Below, in pieces: positions 23,037 through 34,795 of a stretch of DNA of 64,000 bases. Origin of the DNA: Diplodia intermedia (Eukaryota; Ascomycota; Dothideomycetes; Botryosphaeriales; Botryosphaeriaceae); the NCBI GenBank assembly GCA_021495925.1, contig JAKEKT010000019.1, positions 372,001-436,000 on the forward strand, in the 5' to 3' direction. Made by a program: the position numbers and the translations under genes. The number at the start of each line of letters is the position of its first letter. The first letter of the stretch is position 1. The notes under the pieces are model-generated. The model saw only the letters and a list, made by a program, of their open reading frames with translations. It was not told where the DNA came from and searched no databases.

Positions 23037-23916
23037 GGTTGGTGGTGATGGTTTGACGCTATGGAGTTTGGTTGGCATATGGCATTGGGCGTCGTCTTGG
23101 TGGCATGGCTTGTGTGTGTGGAGCGCCGGCCATGGCAACGAATGACGCACGCAGCGCGCGGGGTGTTGAACGGATTGAGACTTCTCGCGTCCCGTCGAGA
23201 GGAGATGTTACGCCTTTACACTGTGTGAGTGGTTGAGTCTTGTGTCTGGATGTGTTCGTGCAGTGTTGAGCTCTCTCGCATCTACATCCGGATATCTGCT
23301 TCAACCGCCCAGTGGGAAAGAGTGTAGCGTCTTTTACGGGACGCTGAAGGATCGAATCTGTTGCAACCTACTATGACGAGAAGTAGCAGGGGTTCGTTTG
23401 ACGCATGCGTCACGCGAGGCATTCGACGGGGCTAGGGTGACTGATAAAAAAGAACAAGGCGTTAAGACACTCGTACGGGTCTTCACTGCCACCACAGATG
23501 GGTCAATGTGGTCTGTATAAATGATAACCGTGCAGCATGGATTCTGCACGAATGTATGAAGTGTTCTGTAGCCCGAGGGGATGATGCGATTTAAAAGAAC
23601 CCGACTCTGCCGTTGACAGTGCTCTCTCCATCGTACAGGTATTGCTAGGCATGCCTCTCCGCAATTCATGGATCTACCTTTAGCTCAGCTTCGCCGGCTG
23701 AGATATCGAAACGCCCAACGCCTGACGCTGTCGTCGCCCGCTGCTTGCCATTGTGACCTCTTTTTATGTTTCGTTCTCAACGAAGCAATGATCCCTCGGC
23801 GGGACCGCACGGAAAACCTCGCCTTCGAGAATACTCGTCATCATCCACACTTCGGCCTGTCCACCGGAACGCCAGCTTTTTTTTTCCCCGATGCCCGATT
23901 CGCCTCGACCACATCC
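23037..23916. other. Intergenic (convergent 3' ends)
   Basis: Between the ends of CMC1 (plus) and TAF9 (minus). No start-anchored frame, tRNA or repeat is convincing here. Confidence 0.5.
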
Positions 23917-24322
23917 TCAAGCGTCCTCCATCTCGCGGTCCTCCCCCCCACCAACCCCCATAACATCCTCAAACTCATCCTCGTCCTCATCCATCCCCTC
24001 CTCCTGCACGCCCTCCATGCGATCCCCACCACCACCATTGACGCCCTGCTGCTGGCCATCCCCTCCCTCCTCATCCTCGACATCGCTGTCCCACTCCTCC
24101 TTCAGCCCCCACCCGGCGCCGGTGAAGCAATACCGCTCCGGCGGCAACCTAACGCCATACTCCCTCTCGGGGCGCGGCAGGCTGACGCGATTCTTCTCCT
24201 GCGCCAGCTCCAGCAGGAACTCCTTGGGCAGCACGGGGTTGAACTGGTAGTTCAGCCTGCTCGCAATCGCCGACCGGATCGCCGCCAGGCTGACCGTGCC
24301 CTCCTCGCTGCCCACCCCACCC

Positions 24323-24354
<32 letters not shown>

Positions 24355-24852
24355 CGGCGGGTTGCCCGGCGCGCCGCCTTTGCCGCCTCCACCTCCCACC
24401 GTCGTCGCCGTGGTTTCGGCGGAGATGGCGACGGCGTCGCCCAGCACGCCGGCCGTGTAGCGGTACGCAAAGTCCATGAGCTGCAGCGGCACGCGCTCCT
24501 GGTAGGCCGACACGCCGAGGTGCGCGAGCACCATGTGCAGCAGGCGGGCGTCGCGCGGGCGTTTGGTCAGGCCCGTGTCGGTGAGGGAGGTGTTGGGTTG
24601 GACGGTGGGTGCCGCTGCCGCTGCCGCCGGTGCTGCCGTCGCGGTCACGGTTGCTGTTGCTGCGGGCGGGGACGATTGCTGCGCGATTGCGGATTCGCCG
24701 CCGCCGGGCGTGGTTACTTGTGGAGCGCCGGCGTTGGCGGAGCCGCTGGGCGGTGTGCCCGTCGTGGTGTTGTTGCTGGGGTTGCCGCCGCCGCCGCCGC
24801 CGGTGGGTGTCGCGATGCCGTTGGGCGCGTCGCCGGTCGCGGGCGATGCCAT
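23917..24852 (-). CDS. TAF9: TFIID/SAGA subunit TAF9
   Basis: Single exon of 311 residues from the ATG at 24852 (MASPATGDAPNG). Low-complexity Gly/Thr/Ala sequence fills residues 1-95. Residues about 98-215 form the TAF9 histone fold: RPRDARLLHMVLAHLGVSAY, then VPLQLMDFAYRYTAGVLGDA, then SLAAIRSAIASRLNYQF, followed by the conserved LPKEFLLELAQEKNRVSLP. Between the second and third helices sits a Gly-rich insertion (about 145-186). The acidic C-terminus ends EDREMEDA. TAF9 pairs with TAF6 in TFIID and SAGA at RNA polymerase II promoters. The frame could extend upstream but no better start is visible. Confidence 0.9.
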
Positions 24853-27202
24853 GGCGACGCGTGGGGTTATTTGGTTGGTGGTGGTTTCGCACGCGGTGAT
24901 GGAAGGTGGAGTGGGGAGGTGACGCGGTTTGCGCGGTGGTCGTCGAGGGCGAGAGGAAGCTGTGTGGATAGGGTGGTGTTGGAGAGAGCTTTCCGGAGGT
25001 CGGTGGTGGAGTTGCGCGCCGCAAAGCAAGCAAGCCACATTGGCCGGCGCGACCGCACGCGTGGTGATTTGCCCGCGCCGAGCCGGGAGCGGCCGCACGC
25101 TGGGCCGACGTTAGTCCGTTCCCGACCGCGGAACCGAAGATCCGAGCGTTCATCGGCACCGGGCCGCTTGGGGAAAAGTTTGAGGCTGAGGAGTTCGAAA
25201 CCTGTGCAATCTTCCAATCGTTCGCTTAGCCGCTTCACAGAGCCTTCGTCTGTGCAGTTTTGGACCGAGTTGGACTTGGGAACAACGTGCGGTTGCGTGC
25301 TCACACTATGCATACGCAGCCATCCCTGAGTAGTGAAAAGCAATGTACCTGACTACAACGCGGACCAATGGTTTTCACACGGTCCCATTCGGTTCTATTA
25401 AGGGCGTTTAGGCTCTGACCCCCCCAGAGAACTATGGAAGAGCAAAAAGGAAATCATCTCTGTTGAACCAAAAAAAAGATATAATACCGGAATTGAACCA
25501 GTTACTGTTGGATCCGCGGGGAATCTTTTTAGATGTTAGAATGATGCTCAAAGGATTCGAACGTGAAGGCAACTAACCGAACCCCGGACCACTCCCATGC
25601 TAAGGGAGTATTATACCACTAAACCACAGACCCGATGCGGCACGTGCTGCTTTGATGAAAGTGGATGCAATTTTGGACAATATATACTTTTTAAATTTCT
25701 ATTAGCGGTATCTCGACACTGCTGGCCCCTTGAATTGAGTACCTACGATGTTCTTTAATACCTGGTGAACGGATGAAAGGATATCTTGAACAGCCGTCTT
25801 GCTTAGAGAACTTATATGGGCCTGTCTCAGGTTTGAAGATCAATAGACGCCGGCACTGGAAGTCGGCAGTGAACTTGCATTAAGAGCGACAGTTGTTCTT
25901 CGCATCCAGAACTGCATTACCTTCGAAGTGCATTACTTCCCCTCGATAAGAGTTGTGCAGAAGTCACTCCACATCAGCCACCAAACATAATTTATGGAAG
26001 CATGTCGCTTCTACCGGAGCGAATTCTTCCTCCTCTTAGTAAGCATTTCTCAGAACGAGATGTAAACGTCATATTGCTGGGAATTTGAAATGATGGTTCG
26101 CATTCAGCCATGAGAAGAAGTCGAAGGGAAATGAATACTTCACTAATTGGGCTACAGTGGCTTGTTTACTATTTTGCACTGTATGCTTTATGCTTTGTTC
26201 GCTACGTGCTCGATTACGCTTAGCTTGTTTGTTGCTGGGTGGTTCGTAGCGACCATTCTTCGCACTCATCAGCTGCGATATCTATTAGGATGAGGCCTGA
26301 TGTTCCTGCGAGAGCGAAAGTCAATTGCCACCACCGTAGTGACTCCGTGAGATGTGTTGTCGTGAATTATCGTCTCATTTGGCGCGATCCACCGACCCGT
26401 TCTCCGGCACAACAGCATGCTACAGGCTCTCCCATATTATAACACTGCGGTTTTCCTACGTAGGAAATTTAAACAATTATCTGAACACAGACGTGTTTCA
26501 AACAGCCTTTCCATGTGAGCAGATCAATTTTTTCAGATGTAGATGCGATTTCTAACCTTAACAAACACGTTCAGCCGTAGGATCTCACTATTTACTCAGA
26601 GTTCAACCAGCTGTGACACGACATCAATAAGTAATTATCAGCCATTCGTCTCCAGACCAATCAAAATGCGCCAGTCAAAGTGTCGGTGGATCGTACTGCC
26701 TGAGGAAATGGTTTTCAGACCCGTAGGGCCAGTTTTTTCTTGACGAAGCTATTACCGCGACGAGGTAAGGCTGATCACTTTGATTCGCTCAAGAGTTGAT
26801 GGAGAAGCACATCGCACAACTACTTTTCTTTGTGCTTCGATGAATTACTGATAGCGTCTAGTAGTGTAACGCTTGCCGAAAGCGGAGATCCAGTCTCAAC
26901 TTACGTGCCGTGTCCCATATGTCTACCTATTCCTGTGGTCGCGATATCTTATATTACCGCCACCATCTCTGCTTTTCATATTCCAGGCGCAGCCTCAACA
27001 GAAACAGGATCCTCCCTTGCGTTCAGCCGTCCTTTCCTTCCTCCTCTTCATTAAGTAAAAGACCAAAAAGCAAAAACGTAGTGGTATCAAACGAACGTCT
27101 CAGCCCAATATAAAACAAAAAACCACCCGAACCAAAAAAAAAAAAGAAGGAAAGCGTTGGCCTCTCCGCCTCTTCTTTTTTTCTGTTTTTCTTTCCCCAC
27201 TC
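24853..27202. other. Gene-poor, AT-richer region
   Basis: 24853-25330 is the TAF9 promoter side. From about 25350 to 27200 the base composition shifts towards AT, with no open frame that carries motifs. It holds a degenerate tRNA-Ala-like element near 25550-25633. Nothing else is supported. Confidence 0.5.
25549..25633 (-). tRNA. Degenerate tRNA-Ala(AGC)-like element
   Basis: Reading the minus strand from 25633: an A-box-like GGTTTAGTGGTATAATAC, then a perfect anticodon arm CTCCC-TTAGCAT-GGGAG whose loop gives anticodon AGC, then GGTCCGGGGTTCG like the start of a T arm. The T stem does not close (CCCCG is missing), and no 3' acceptor strand complements the 5' GGGTCTG. A second TTCGAATCC lies about 25 bases further on. 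This is probably a broken tRNA gene rather than a working one. Confidence 0.35.
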
Positions 27203-29276
27203 TCACCTCTTCCCCCTCCCTCTCAAATCCTGCAACGCCACCGGCTCCGGCTCAAACCACGCAGCGGCCTGATGCCCAGTCGTCCGCTCCTCAAACGCGC
27301 CCATGAACCCCTCCGGCTCCCCACCACCACCAACACCAGCACCACCTCCTCCTCCCCCACGGGTCGTCGACTCAGTACGTGAAAGGCCCACCGGCTCTCC
27401 CGCGAACAGATCCCCCACCACGAGCTCCGCCACCGTCGGATCGCCGTAGTAAAGCTTATGCCTGTCGCCATCGTACGGCAGCGACGAGGTGTAGTGATGT
27501 TCGCGGCGATACTGACTGCTCGGCCTGGCGGCGCTGTCCCTCGTCCTCGACGACGCCCCCGTCCCGCTCCTCTCCCTCCTCACCCCGCCGCCGCCGCCGC
27601 CGCCATCATCGTCGTGACCCCCTTCCGCGACGGCCTCGTCCCACCAGTCGCGCGTCGTCAGCCGGCGCTCGCTCGCGTCCGAGTCGCTGCGGCGGCGGGC
27701 GTGCGTGGCGATGACGGCGACGGCGGAGCCGTTCTTGGCCAGGCTGGCGTCGTCGCGGTGGTGGTGGTAGTACGGCGTGGGCGACGGCCCGTGGGAGCCC
27801 GACGACGAGGCGTTGGAGAACTGGTAGGGCGCCTTGCGCGGCTCGGAGCGCACGATGACTTCCTGCATCACGTTGATGCCCGAGATGCGTGTCGCGAGGT
27901 ACGGCCAGAAGATGGGCATCGAGGCGGTGCAGATGGCCAGGTTGACTTCGAGGACGGACATGAGCACGATGGGGCTGTGCCGACGCGCGTGGTTAGCCGT
28001 GGGGGAGGGGGATGTGTGGTTGAAGGCTGAACGTACGGTGCGTACCACGGCGGGTCCACTGTTGGGTAAGTGCCGGCCTTGTTTTTGACAACGAAGCAAA
28101 GGCGGAGGGAGGCGGTGATGACGACGCTGTTTTGCCTCGTTAGTATCCTTGTGTGATGTGTCTTTGAGGCGGTTTAGCTTCGCCGCCAATAGGAAGACTC
28201 ACAGTGTTCCAGCAGTGAAGAGTCCGGCCAGGCCGAGCTTCGCCCTCTTGCCGACCTTTGTCTTGTACAACACTGGTATGGGTGTGATGAGGATCACTGT
28301 GTCCAGGAACATGTTGGAAGAAGTGTGGCTGGCGTACGCCGCGTATGCGTTTTGGGGACGGAAGTCGCCGAACATGATGCATTTCCCCTCTTTCATCAAG
28401 TGCCACGACTTATCCACCGGGTCGCATGCGAAGATCATAAGAAAAAGAAAGGTGATTCCCCATGCTGTAACGATGGCGATGAGGGCGACCAAGACGCGGA
28501 ACATTCGCGGGTGGATGTTTCTCGGAAACATGCGAAGGTATTGTAATAGTAACGATAGTTTGATGCTGGTTGTGGCGCCAGTGTAGGAAACGTTGGTAAG
28601 GTAGAACCACTGCACGACGTGAGTTGACGGGCTTGGTGTCGGTGGTTGTTATTTTACGCACCATAAAATAGTTTTCGTAGGTTTCGTAATTCGGGCTCCC
28701 GTCCGGGTTTTTCGTGACTATGCTCGTCCAATGTAGGCCCAACCCGTTGGGAACCTCTGTAAACATGTTAGACAAAACGCACAGTTCAAAAGTGGTGTCA
28801 TTCAAGAAGGGGTTCCCCGGCAAGCGGACAGGATTCTGCAAGAGTTTCACACGCTCGAGGGTGGTGGCCCAGCACGGCGAAGCATTGACGCCATCGCACC
28901 TTCAAGAATAAGGGGACAGCTGAAGGTGATGGATTGGGGTACGATGTCGACTTACCATTACTCAATGTTATAGCTCCAAACAGTGCCCAGCCCTACTTCT
29001 CTCAGTTACGGTTCGGTATGAAGCTGTAGATTGAGGGAGACGTACTGCTGCTATGCTGACGAATAGATCATCCCAACCAAGGGCGTGCACCAACTTCCAG
29101 CGCGACCATAATCTTAAACTCACGGCCGCCCATGACATAATCTGAAGAAGTCAGCGAGACTCGAGGCAGAGGGCGGCGAGGAGCGGTACCATGCAAGTAA
29201 TGGCCGAGGCTTGTATGGTGACCCCGCGGTTCACGACGGGAATGTAGTAGTCGACTGGATTCAGAACGGGCGCCAT
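27203..29276 (-). CDS. Rhodopsin-like (SAT4/PTH11-type) integral membrane protein
   Basis: Seven exons: 29276-29190, 29141-29046, 28992-28956, 28756-28662, 28609-28203, 28126-28037 and 27974-27203, giving 527 residues with every junction in frame. The first about 300 residues hold seven membrane segments: MAPVLNPVDYYIP start, then WKLVHALGWDDLFVSIAA (the GWDD motif), NGLGLHW, WFYLTNVSYTGATTSIKLSL, FRVLVALIAIVTAWGITFLF with CDPVDKSW, and FLDTVILITPIPVLYK. The WDD and LPIP/TPIP-type motifs mark the large fungal rhodopsin-like family, which includes PTH11 receptors. There is no CFEM domain. Residues about 330-527 form a Ser/Arg/Gly-rich cytosolic tail. It is likely a surface receptor; the ligand is unknown. 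The roughly 200-nt intron after exon 3 is the least certain junction. Confidence 0.8.
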
Positions 29277-32200
29277 GGCTTCCCGCAGATGTGGAGGGAC
29301 TTCACTTGCATGCTACGACATGCGAGGATGTGGAGGCTTGGCTGGGGCGGCAGCGCAGTGTAATACTAGCACCGGGAAAGGGCAATGGCTTTGAAATGAA
29401 TGGGTGAACCCGACGGCATGGGCACGTGGTGTGGAGAGGTTTCAAAAGGTGAACGGCCCCGGGGTCCACTCGTCAGGGTCACCATGGGGGTCGTCATGCT
29501 TAAGAGGAGCGATATGGTGTTCGTGCCGGCGGACGGCAAGTCTCAGGCGGGCCGGCCATGACTAGCGGCTGATCGCGCTGGGGAAGGAAGATTCAGGAGT
29601 GGCGCCGTCGCCGCGGGCTGGCACAGCGACGGTAGCACGCACGGGGGGCAGGCCGACTCAGAGCGACGACAGTCTCGGGCCATGTGGCCGAGCCGCGTGC
29701 AGAAGCGGGTCCGGCGGCGCACAGCCGACTCGGGGGCGTTATCGCGAGGAGCTATGGAGGCAGAGTCATGGCGCGACGCGCATGGTTCGATGATCGGCGA
29801 GGCTTCGGGGGGATGGATGCCTGGGGCGTCGAGCCAGATGGAGGGCCAGCGCCGCACCAGCCTGCCGCTGCACACGCGCTGGCCTCGCCGCCGTTCCTCC
29901 TTGCTTCTTCCCCAGAATACGCCCGCCGTCTCCATGCGCTCGCGGCGCTCCGGCTGTGCGCGTAGCTCCGGCCGCCGGCGCGGGCGCAGCGCGAGAGCCG
30001 CCGGGCCGCAGCTGGGTGCCGGAGGTCCCTCCTGGACAGTGGGCCCTCGCGACGATGGGAGGCCGTGATGTGTGATCCATGGTGTGTGATGTGCGGCGCT
30101 GCGCTGCTCCTGGCCGGCGACGGCTTCCGGAAGGCACGACGCAGGAACCAGCGCCCACCTGCAGCTTCCGCACGCACGCCGGCAGCGCCTACCGGTATTA
30201 TCATGGCACGCATGCCAGCCATGGCCGTCGCCTCGATCTGCCGCTAGGGGCCAACGAGCCGGCACCTGTTCCCATGCGTCACCAGCACCTGGCCAGCTCG
30301 GCGGCTGTTGCTCGCATGTGCCTGCGGCTGCGGTGCCTTACCCCAGACTTTTCCTAGCGGCGGGCAGCAGGCCGCGAAGTGGCAGCGCCAGCACAGCAGC
30401 CACCCAGTCACCCCGTCAGCAGTACCGCATCGCATGCATCCATCTGCCCTGGGCCTGCACCAATCGACTCGACCTGGGCGGGCCTCTGCGGCTAGCGTAC
30501 CGTCACGCCGCAACTTCGAACGTCTTGCGGAGTCTCCACTTTCTTAATCTGGGGAGAGAGTGTTGGATAGACTTTGGTGCAGTTGCCGGCTTGCACCCAG
30601 TGCGGAGACTTTCCAGCTGGGAGGCGGCGCAGGTGCAGCGCTGCTCGGGCTCCCGCGCCGCATGCCCAGCGCGAGGGTAGCCTGCCGGCCGCATCACGCA
30701 GGACCCAGGCACCAAGACCACAGCCCTCGCGACACGTTGCCTGCTATTGCTCGCACTCTGTATACTGCGTGACGACGCGGCGTCTCAGGCTGCCGTGGCC
30801 GGGGCTGTCCGCCGACTCGTGGAGGCCCGCTGCCATTTCCCGCCCTCCCCTCTATGATGAAATAAAGTGTGGATCTCGTCCCCGGCCCACCCAATAGCGC
30901 CCTGTCCGCCGCGCCAGCCATTGTGCGCAGCCAGCCTGTTTCTTCAGCTCGTGGTTCCTGATCGAGCATCTGCACATCTGCCGGCTGCGTGGCTGCACCC
31001 TTCGGGATTGCCGCCCGCGTCGACCAACAACCATCGAGGCTGGCTCACTGCACGGGCGCAGATCCGAGTCCAGGGTAAGCTGCCACCTGCTCTCTCATCA
31101 TTGCGTCGTCTCCATTGTTGCAGTCTCATCCAGCATGCTACGGAGGCATGCGAGTACAACGAAAAGACGGACTTTGCCATCATTGACGCGTGTGCTCAAG
31201 GATATCCCAGACGTTGAGTGTCAGGAGCTGTGCATGGAGCAGGGCCCAAGCCGAAGATAGAAACGCTTTTGCTCTCTTCTCCGGCCCATGCCGGTCGATC
31301 CCACCAGAAAGTTGCTCATCACCTCGCGCTCGCGCTCGCGCTCCGCCGGAGTTATATGTATTTGGCCAAGGTAGTCAAGTCACACAGCCGTACAGCGTAT
31401 CAGATGGTGCGGATCTACCTATCTTCGCCGTTCCTTACCTGCCTAGGCGACGCACAAACGGCCAGGCGCCCTCACATCTCATCCGCACCCTAATCCGTAA
31501 ATCCGAGTCTCTCAGGCACCCAATAGCCCATCCAATTGCCGGTTTTAGTCCATCGGCGCAGTGGTGACACCAATTGATTCAGTATATCCAGCCCGTGCCG
31601 GTCTTGAAACTTTGTTGTTACTGATCCTTCATTTTCCCTCATCACAGTGGCCTATCCTCGAAATCCTGAATTTAAGCCCCCGACTACCCAACCGTTCAAT
31701 CGACCTTGCCGCTCCCCTTTATTCATCCCCAACCATCTGCCGTACCGCACTGATCATCCCTATCCGCATGCATATGCACCTACCGATCCCGCCAAGCCCA
31801 CTTAAATAGAGCTCCGCTATCCATCACACTACCAGCCCTAGTGCCCAGCTCGCGGGGACCTATTCTCGCTTCGCTAGTCAGTTATAGAGAACGAATCCAG
31901 AGAATACGATACGAACGAGTCCGACCACCAGGCCAAGCTCGCCCAACTCTCAATTCTTTCATTTGACGGTATCAATTGGTTGGAGTGATTCAATTTCCCT
32001 TGCGCCACCGCTCTGCGCTATACCAACAATGGCGAATCGTTATCTATTAACATTGCCGTCAGCCTGGTGTAAGGCCGCCAGAGACTAAGACTTCTCTACC
32101 GAGTGCTCGTGTTCAAGTGGATAGCGATGTCGAAATCCGATCCAACTAAAAGATGATGCATGAATCAGCAATGGGAAATGCCGCACATGCCGTCATCTTA

Positions 32201-33163
32201 TTAACCGGCCTATATTAGTGCGTCTCTAGAAAAAAGTAGAAGACAGGAAAAGAAGCAGAAAGAAAAAACATTGCGCCACTGGCTGGTAGGGCAATGTAAA
32301 GAGCGGCTACGGATGCAGGACAGCTCACTATGAATGACAAACAACAGAAACTTCGCCCTCTAGATAGTACATGGATAACCGCCTGTGAGGCAAAACAACT
32401 TGTACAGTTTTCGAGGATTAGTAGAGTATTGCGTGTTGCTTGTGAGACAAAACGATGCTACAACCCAACTATGTTGAGGTAAAACTGTTGATTGAACGAA
32501 AAAAAAAAAAGGTAGAATAGAACACGCCATATTAATGGTTCGTCCAAGACTGTGCCTTTTATGCATCGATCGATAACCTCTTAGCCCTATACATCAGATG
32601 AATATCTCGGTGTTGTCGTCCCGGTGTCTATTGATTTCAATCCTCGCGCCACTCTGCCGATGCACTCAATGCACGAGCAGTTGAACCAAGTGTTCGGAAT
32701 TCAATATACATAGCTTTGTAAAGTGATATAAGTCCCCAGACGTAGGCTTCGACTGCCTATAGGTAGGGTATAGTAGTTCCGATGGCTTTGATTGCAGCGA
32801 GGTGAACTGTTACAGCCCATTGCGTTGGCGTATACGTAGCTATCACATCCGCTCCTTCTGTCGACAAGGAACAAGAAGACTTTGCGAAGTGTTACATTGC
32901 ATATGCTGCGCTGAATCTGCCCGCATAAATGGATTTATGCCTCCATTTGTCGATTACCGGCATCAAACGTCCCGTCTGCATCTTCACCCGCAGACCTTAC
33001 CCCCTTATCCTCCTACCCTTACTCTACTCAAGTATAGAAAATTCCGTGCCACCGTGAACAACCATCGTTTCGTTTCCTTCTAACGCCGATAACACCCATC
33101 ATGCAAATGACTTTTTCTTTTCCTTCCCCTCCCGCCATCCTACTTCAAAAAGTTAACTTCCCC
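29277..33163. other. 3.9-kb region without a supported gene
   Basis: 29300-31250 is GC-rich with many overlapping open frames on both strands, none with a motif or convincing splicing. 31300-33100 is AT-richer, with few frames. A 41-codon ATG frame at 31135-31260 follows an intron-like GTAAGC...GCAG, but nothing in it is recognisable. It could contain a non-coding transcript or long promoters. Confidence 0.4.
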
Positions 33164-34543
33164 TCACTTCCCCTTCGCCGCCGCCAATTCCGCCCCATTC
33201 CTCACCACACCAACCATCGCGCCCGTTTGCAACACCTCGCTGCCGCCACCGCTCAATCTATACTCCACCTCGCTCAAGCCCTCCATCCACGTCACACGCG
33301 CCTGTGGGGGTACATCGAGCTGCGCCAACTCCTCCGCCAGCGCGGACAAGATATCCGCGAGCGCCAGGCCCTTGGCAGCCTTCAGGCGCTGGACATCCTG
33401 CAGACAAGAGCGCACATTGCTCGTCTCAAGCAGGGTGCGCAGGACGAACTTGACGTCGTCAGGATGCGGCGCGGCGATGCAATCGTAAATGGTGGTTTCC
33501 GTAATCGTCTCGCGCGCGTCGACCTTCCGCTTCGCCTGCGCCGCCGCGTCCTCGCCGGCCTCGCGCAGCGGCGTGCTGCTCGCGTGGCAGGCCTGCAGCA
33601 CGTTGAGGGCGCGGCGCATGTCGCCCCTGCTCAGCCGCACGAGGCTGTCGGTCGCGGCGGGCGTGATGCGCACGTCCTCGCGCGCGACGACCTCGTCGAC
33701 CAGGCGGCGGATGTCGGGCGCGCGCAGCGGGCTGAAGCGGAAGCGCGTGCAGCGCGACAGCAGCGCGGGCGACAGCTTGTGCGTGTAGTTGGCGATGATG
33801 CAGAAGCGCGTGTTGGCCGTGTACTTCTCCATGATGCGCCGCAGCGCCATCTGCGCCGTCGCCGTCATCGCGTCCGCCTCGTCGAGGATGATGAGCTTGA
33901 AGCCCGCGAGCGATGGCGAGCCCGAGCCGTTTGCGGCGGCGGCCGCCGCCGGTGCCGCCGAGAAGATTTGCTTCGTGCTGCTGAAGGTCTTGATTTGTTC
34001 GCTGCGGAGGGAATTGCGTGAGCGGTGTGCGCTTGGGGTTGCGAGAGGGAGGGCGGAGGGCTTACCGTACGACGTCAATGCCTCTGTCGTCACTGGCATT
34101 GAGCTCCAGGACCATCTGCCGCATGTTCTTGTTGCCATAGATGCGCCGTGCCAGGGCGAGGACGGTAGACGTCTTACCGGTACCGGGAGGACCGTAGAGG
34201 AGCAGGTGTGGTAGCCTCTAGACGTTTGTTATTAGGGAGCATCCAGTGTTACGTCGTAGGCACGTACGTTGGAGTCGACGAATTTGTTAATGGTCGCGAG
34301 GATGTCCTGGTGGCCGGACACATCGTCGAGGGTGTCGGGGCGGTATTTTTCGACCCTGTACGCTCGATTAGCTACAGTGCATGAAGTGAGGCCTGAATGA
34401 GCTTCTACACACCAGGGAAGGGTATCCTCGGCCTCGACAGGCAGGTTTGCGGCGCTGCGCTTGCCCTTCGCAGCCATGTTAGATGCGCTGAACTCGATGG
34501 CGGGCGCATCGACGTCCATATCGTCGCCTTCGAAGTCGGACAT
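33164..34543 (-). CDS. RFC3: Replication factor C subunit (yeast Rfc3 / human RFC5 type)
   Basis: Four exons (34543-34413, 34355-34268, 34217-34066, 34001-33164) give 402 residues. Landmarks: WVEKYRP (RFC box II), Walker A GPPGTGKT, VLELNASDDRGIDVVR, Walker B LIILDEADAM, and the SRC motif LLSRCTRF that supplies the arginine finger. The order and wording match the yeast Rfc3 clade-type small subunit. It is part of the pentameric clamp loader that opens and loads PCNA at primer ends, and of the alternative Rad24, Ctf18 and Elg1 loaders. A Gly/Ala/Ser-rich stretch (AAPAAAAAANGSG) is inserted just before Walker B. It shares a 252-bp divergent promoter with ARC18. Confidence 0.95.
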
Positions 34544-34795
34544 GGTGGGCGACAGTGCTGAAGGCGAGGAGGAGAACCACGAAGCGTAGAATCGACGTGC
34601 GAGTGTGGCGGAGAAAGCAGGACGCGTTGAGGAACGGAAGACGCGCCTGTGGCTCACGCGGGGCGCGTAAATTGATGCAAACGCAACAAACGTCAGCCCT
34701 GCGGTCGGGTTCGGGCAGGCCCGCATCATAGGACAGCGCCCGCCCCCCAGAGATTCCCCCGTAACCCAAGCTCCATACATCCCACCACCGCCAAA
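34544..34795. promoter_or_regulatory. Bidirectional promoter RFC3/ARC18
   Basis: Only 252 bp lie between the two start codons, which point away from each other, so both genes must be driven from here. No canonical TATA box is evident. Confidence 0.55.

Noticed and set aside
23668..25329. 553-codon plus-strand frame opposite TAF9
   Set aside because: Antisense to a recognised histone-fold protein; composition is Arg/Gly/Pro low complexity from GC-rich codon shadows.
25350..27200. RIP-mutated transposon in the AT-richer island
   Set aside because: No terminal repeats, transposase or polymerase remnants could be read in any frame, so the composition shift alone does not support it.
29543..30265. 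240-codon minus-strand frame and several overlapping frames at 29.5-30.9 kb
   Set aside because: All six frames are open for long stretches in this GC-rich DNA; none shows a domain, start context or splice logic.
31135..31260. 41-codon ATG frame after an intron-like sequence
   Set aside because: Too short and without recognisable features to annotate; mentioned only as part of the gene-free region.
33101..34021. 306-codon plus-strand frame opposite RFC3
   Set aside because: Shadow of the clamp-loader exon, Arg/Ala/His-biased.
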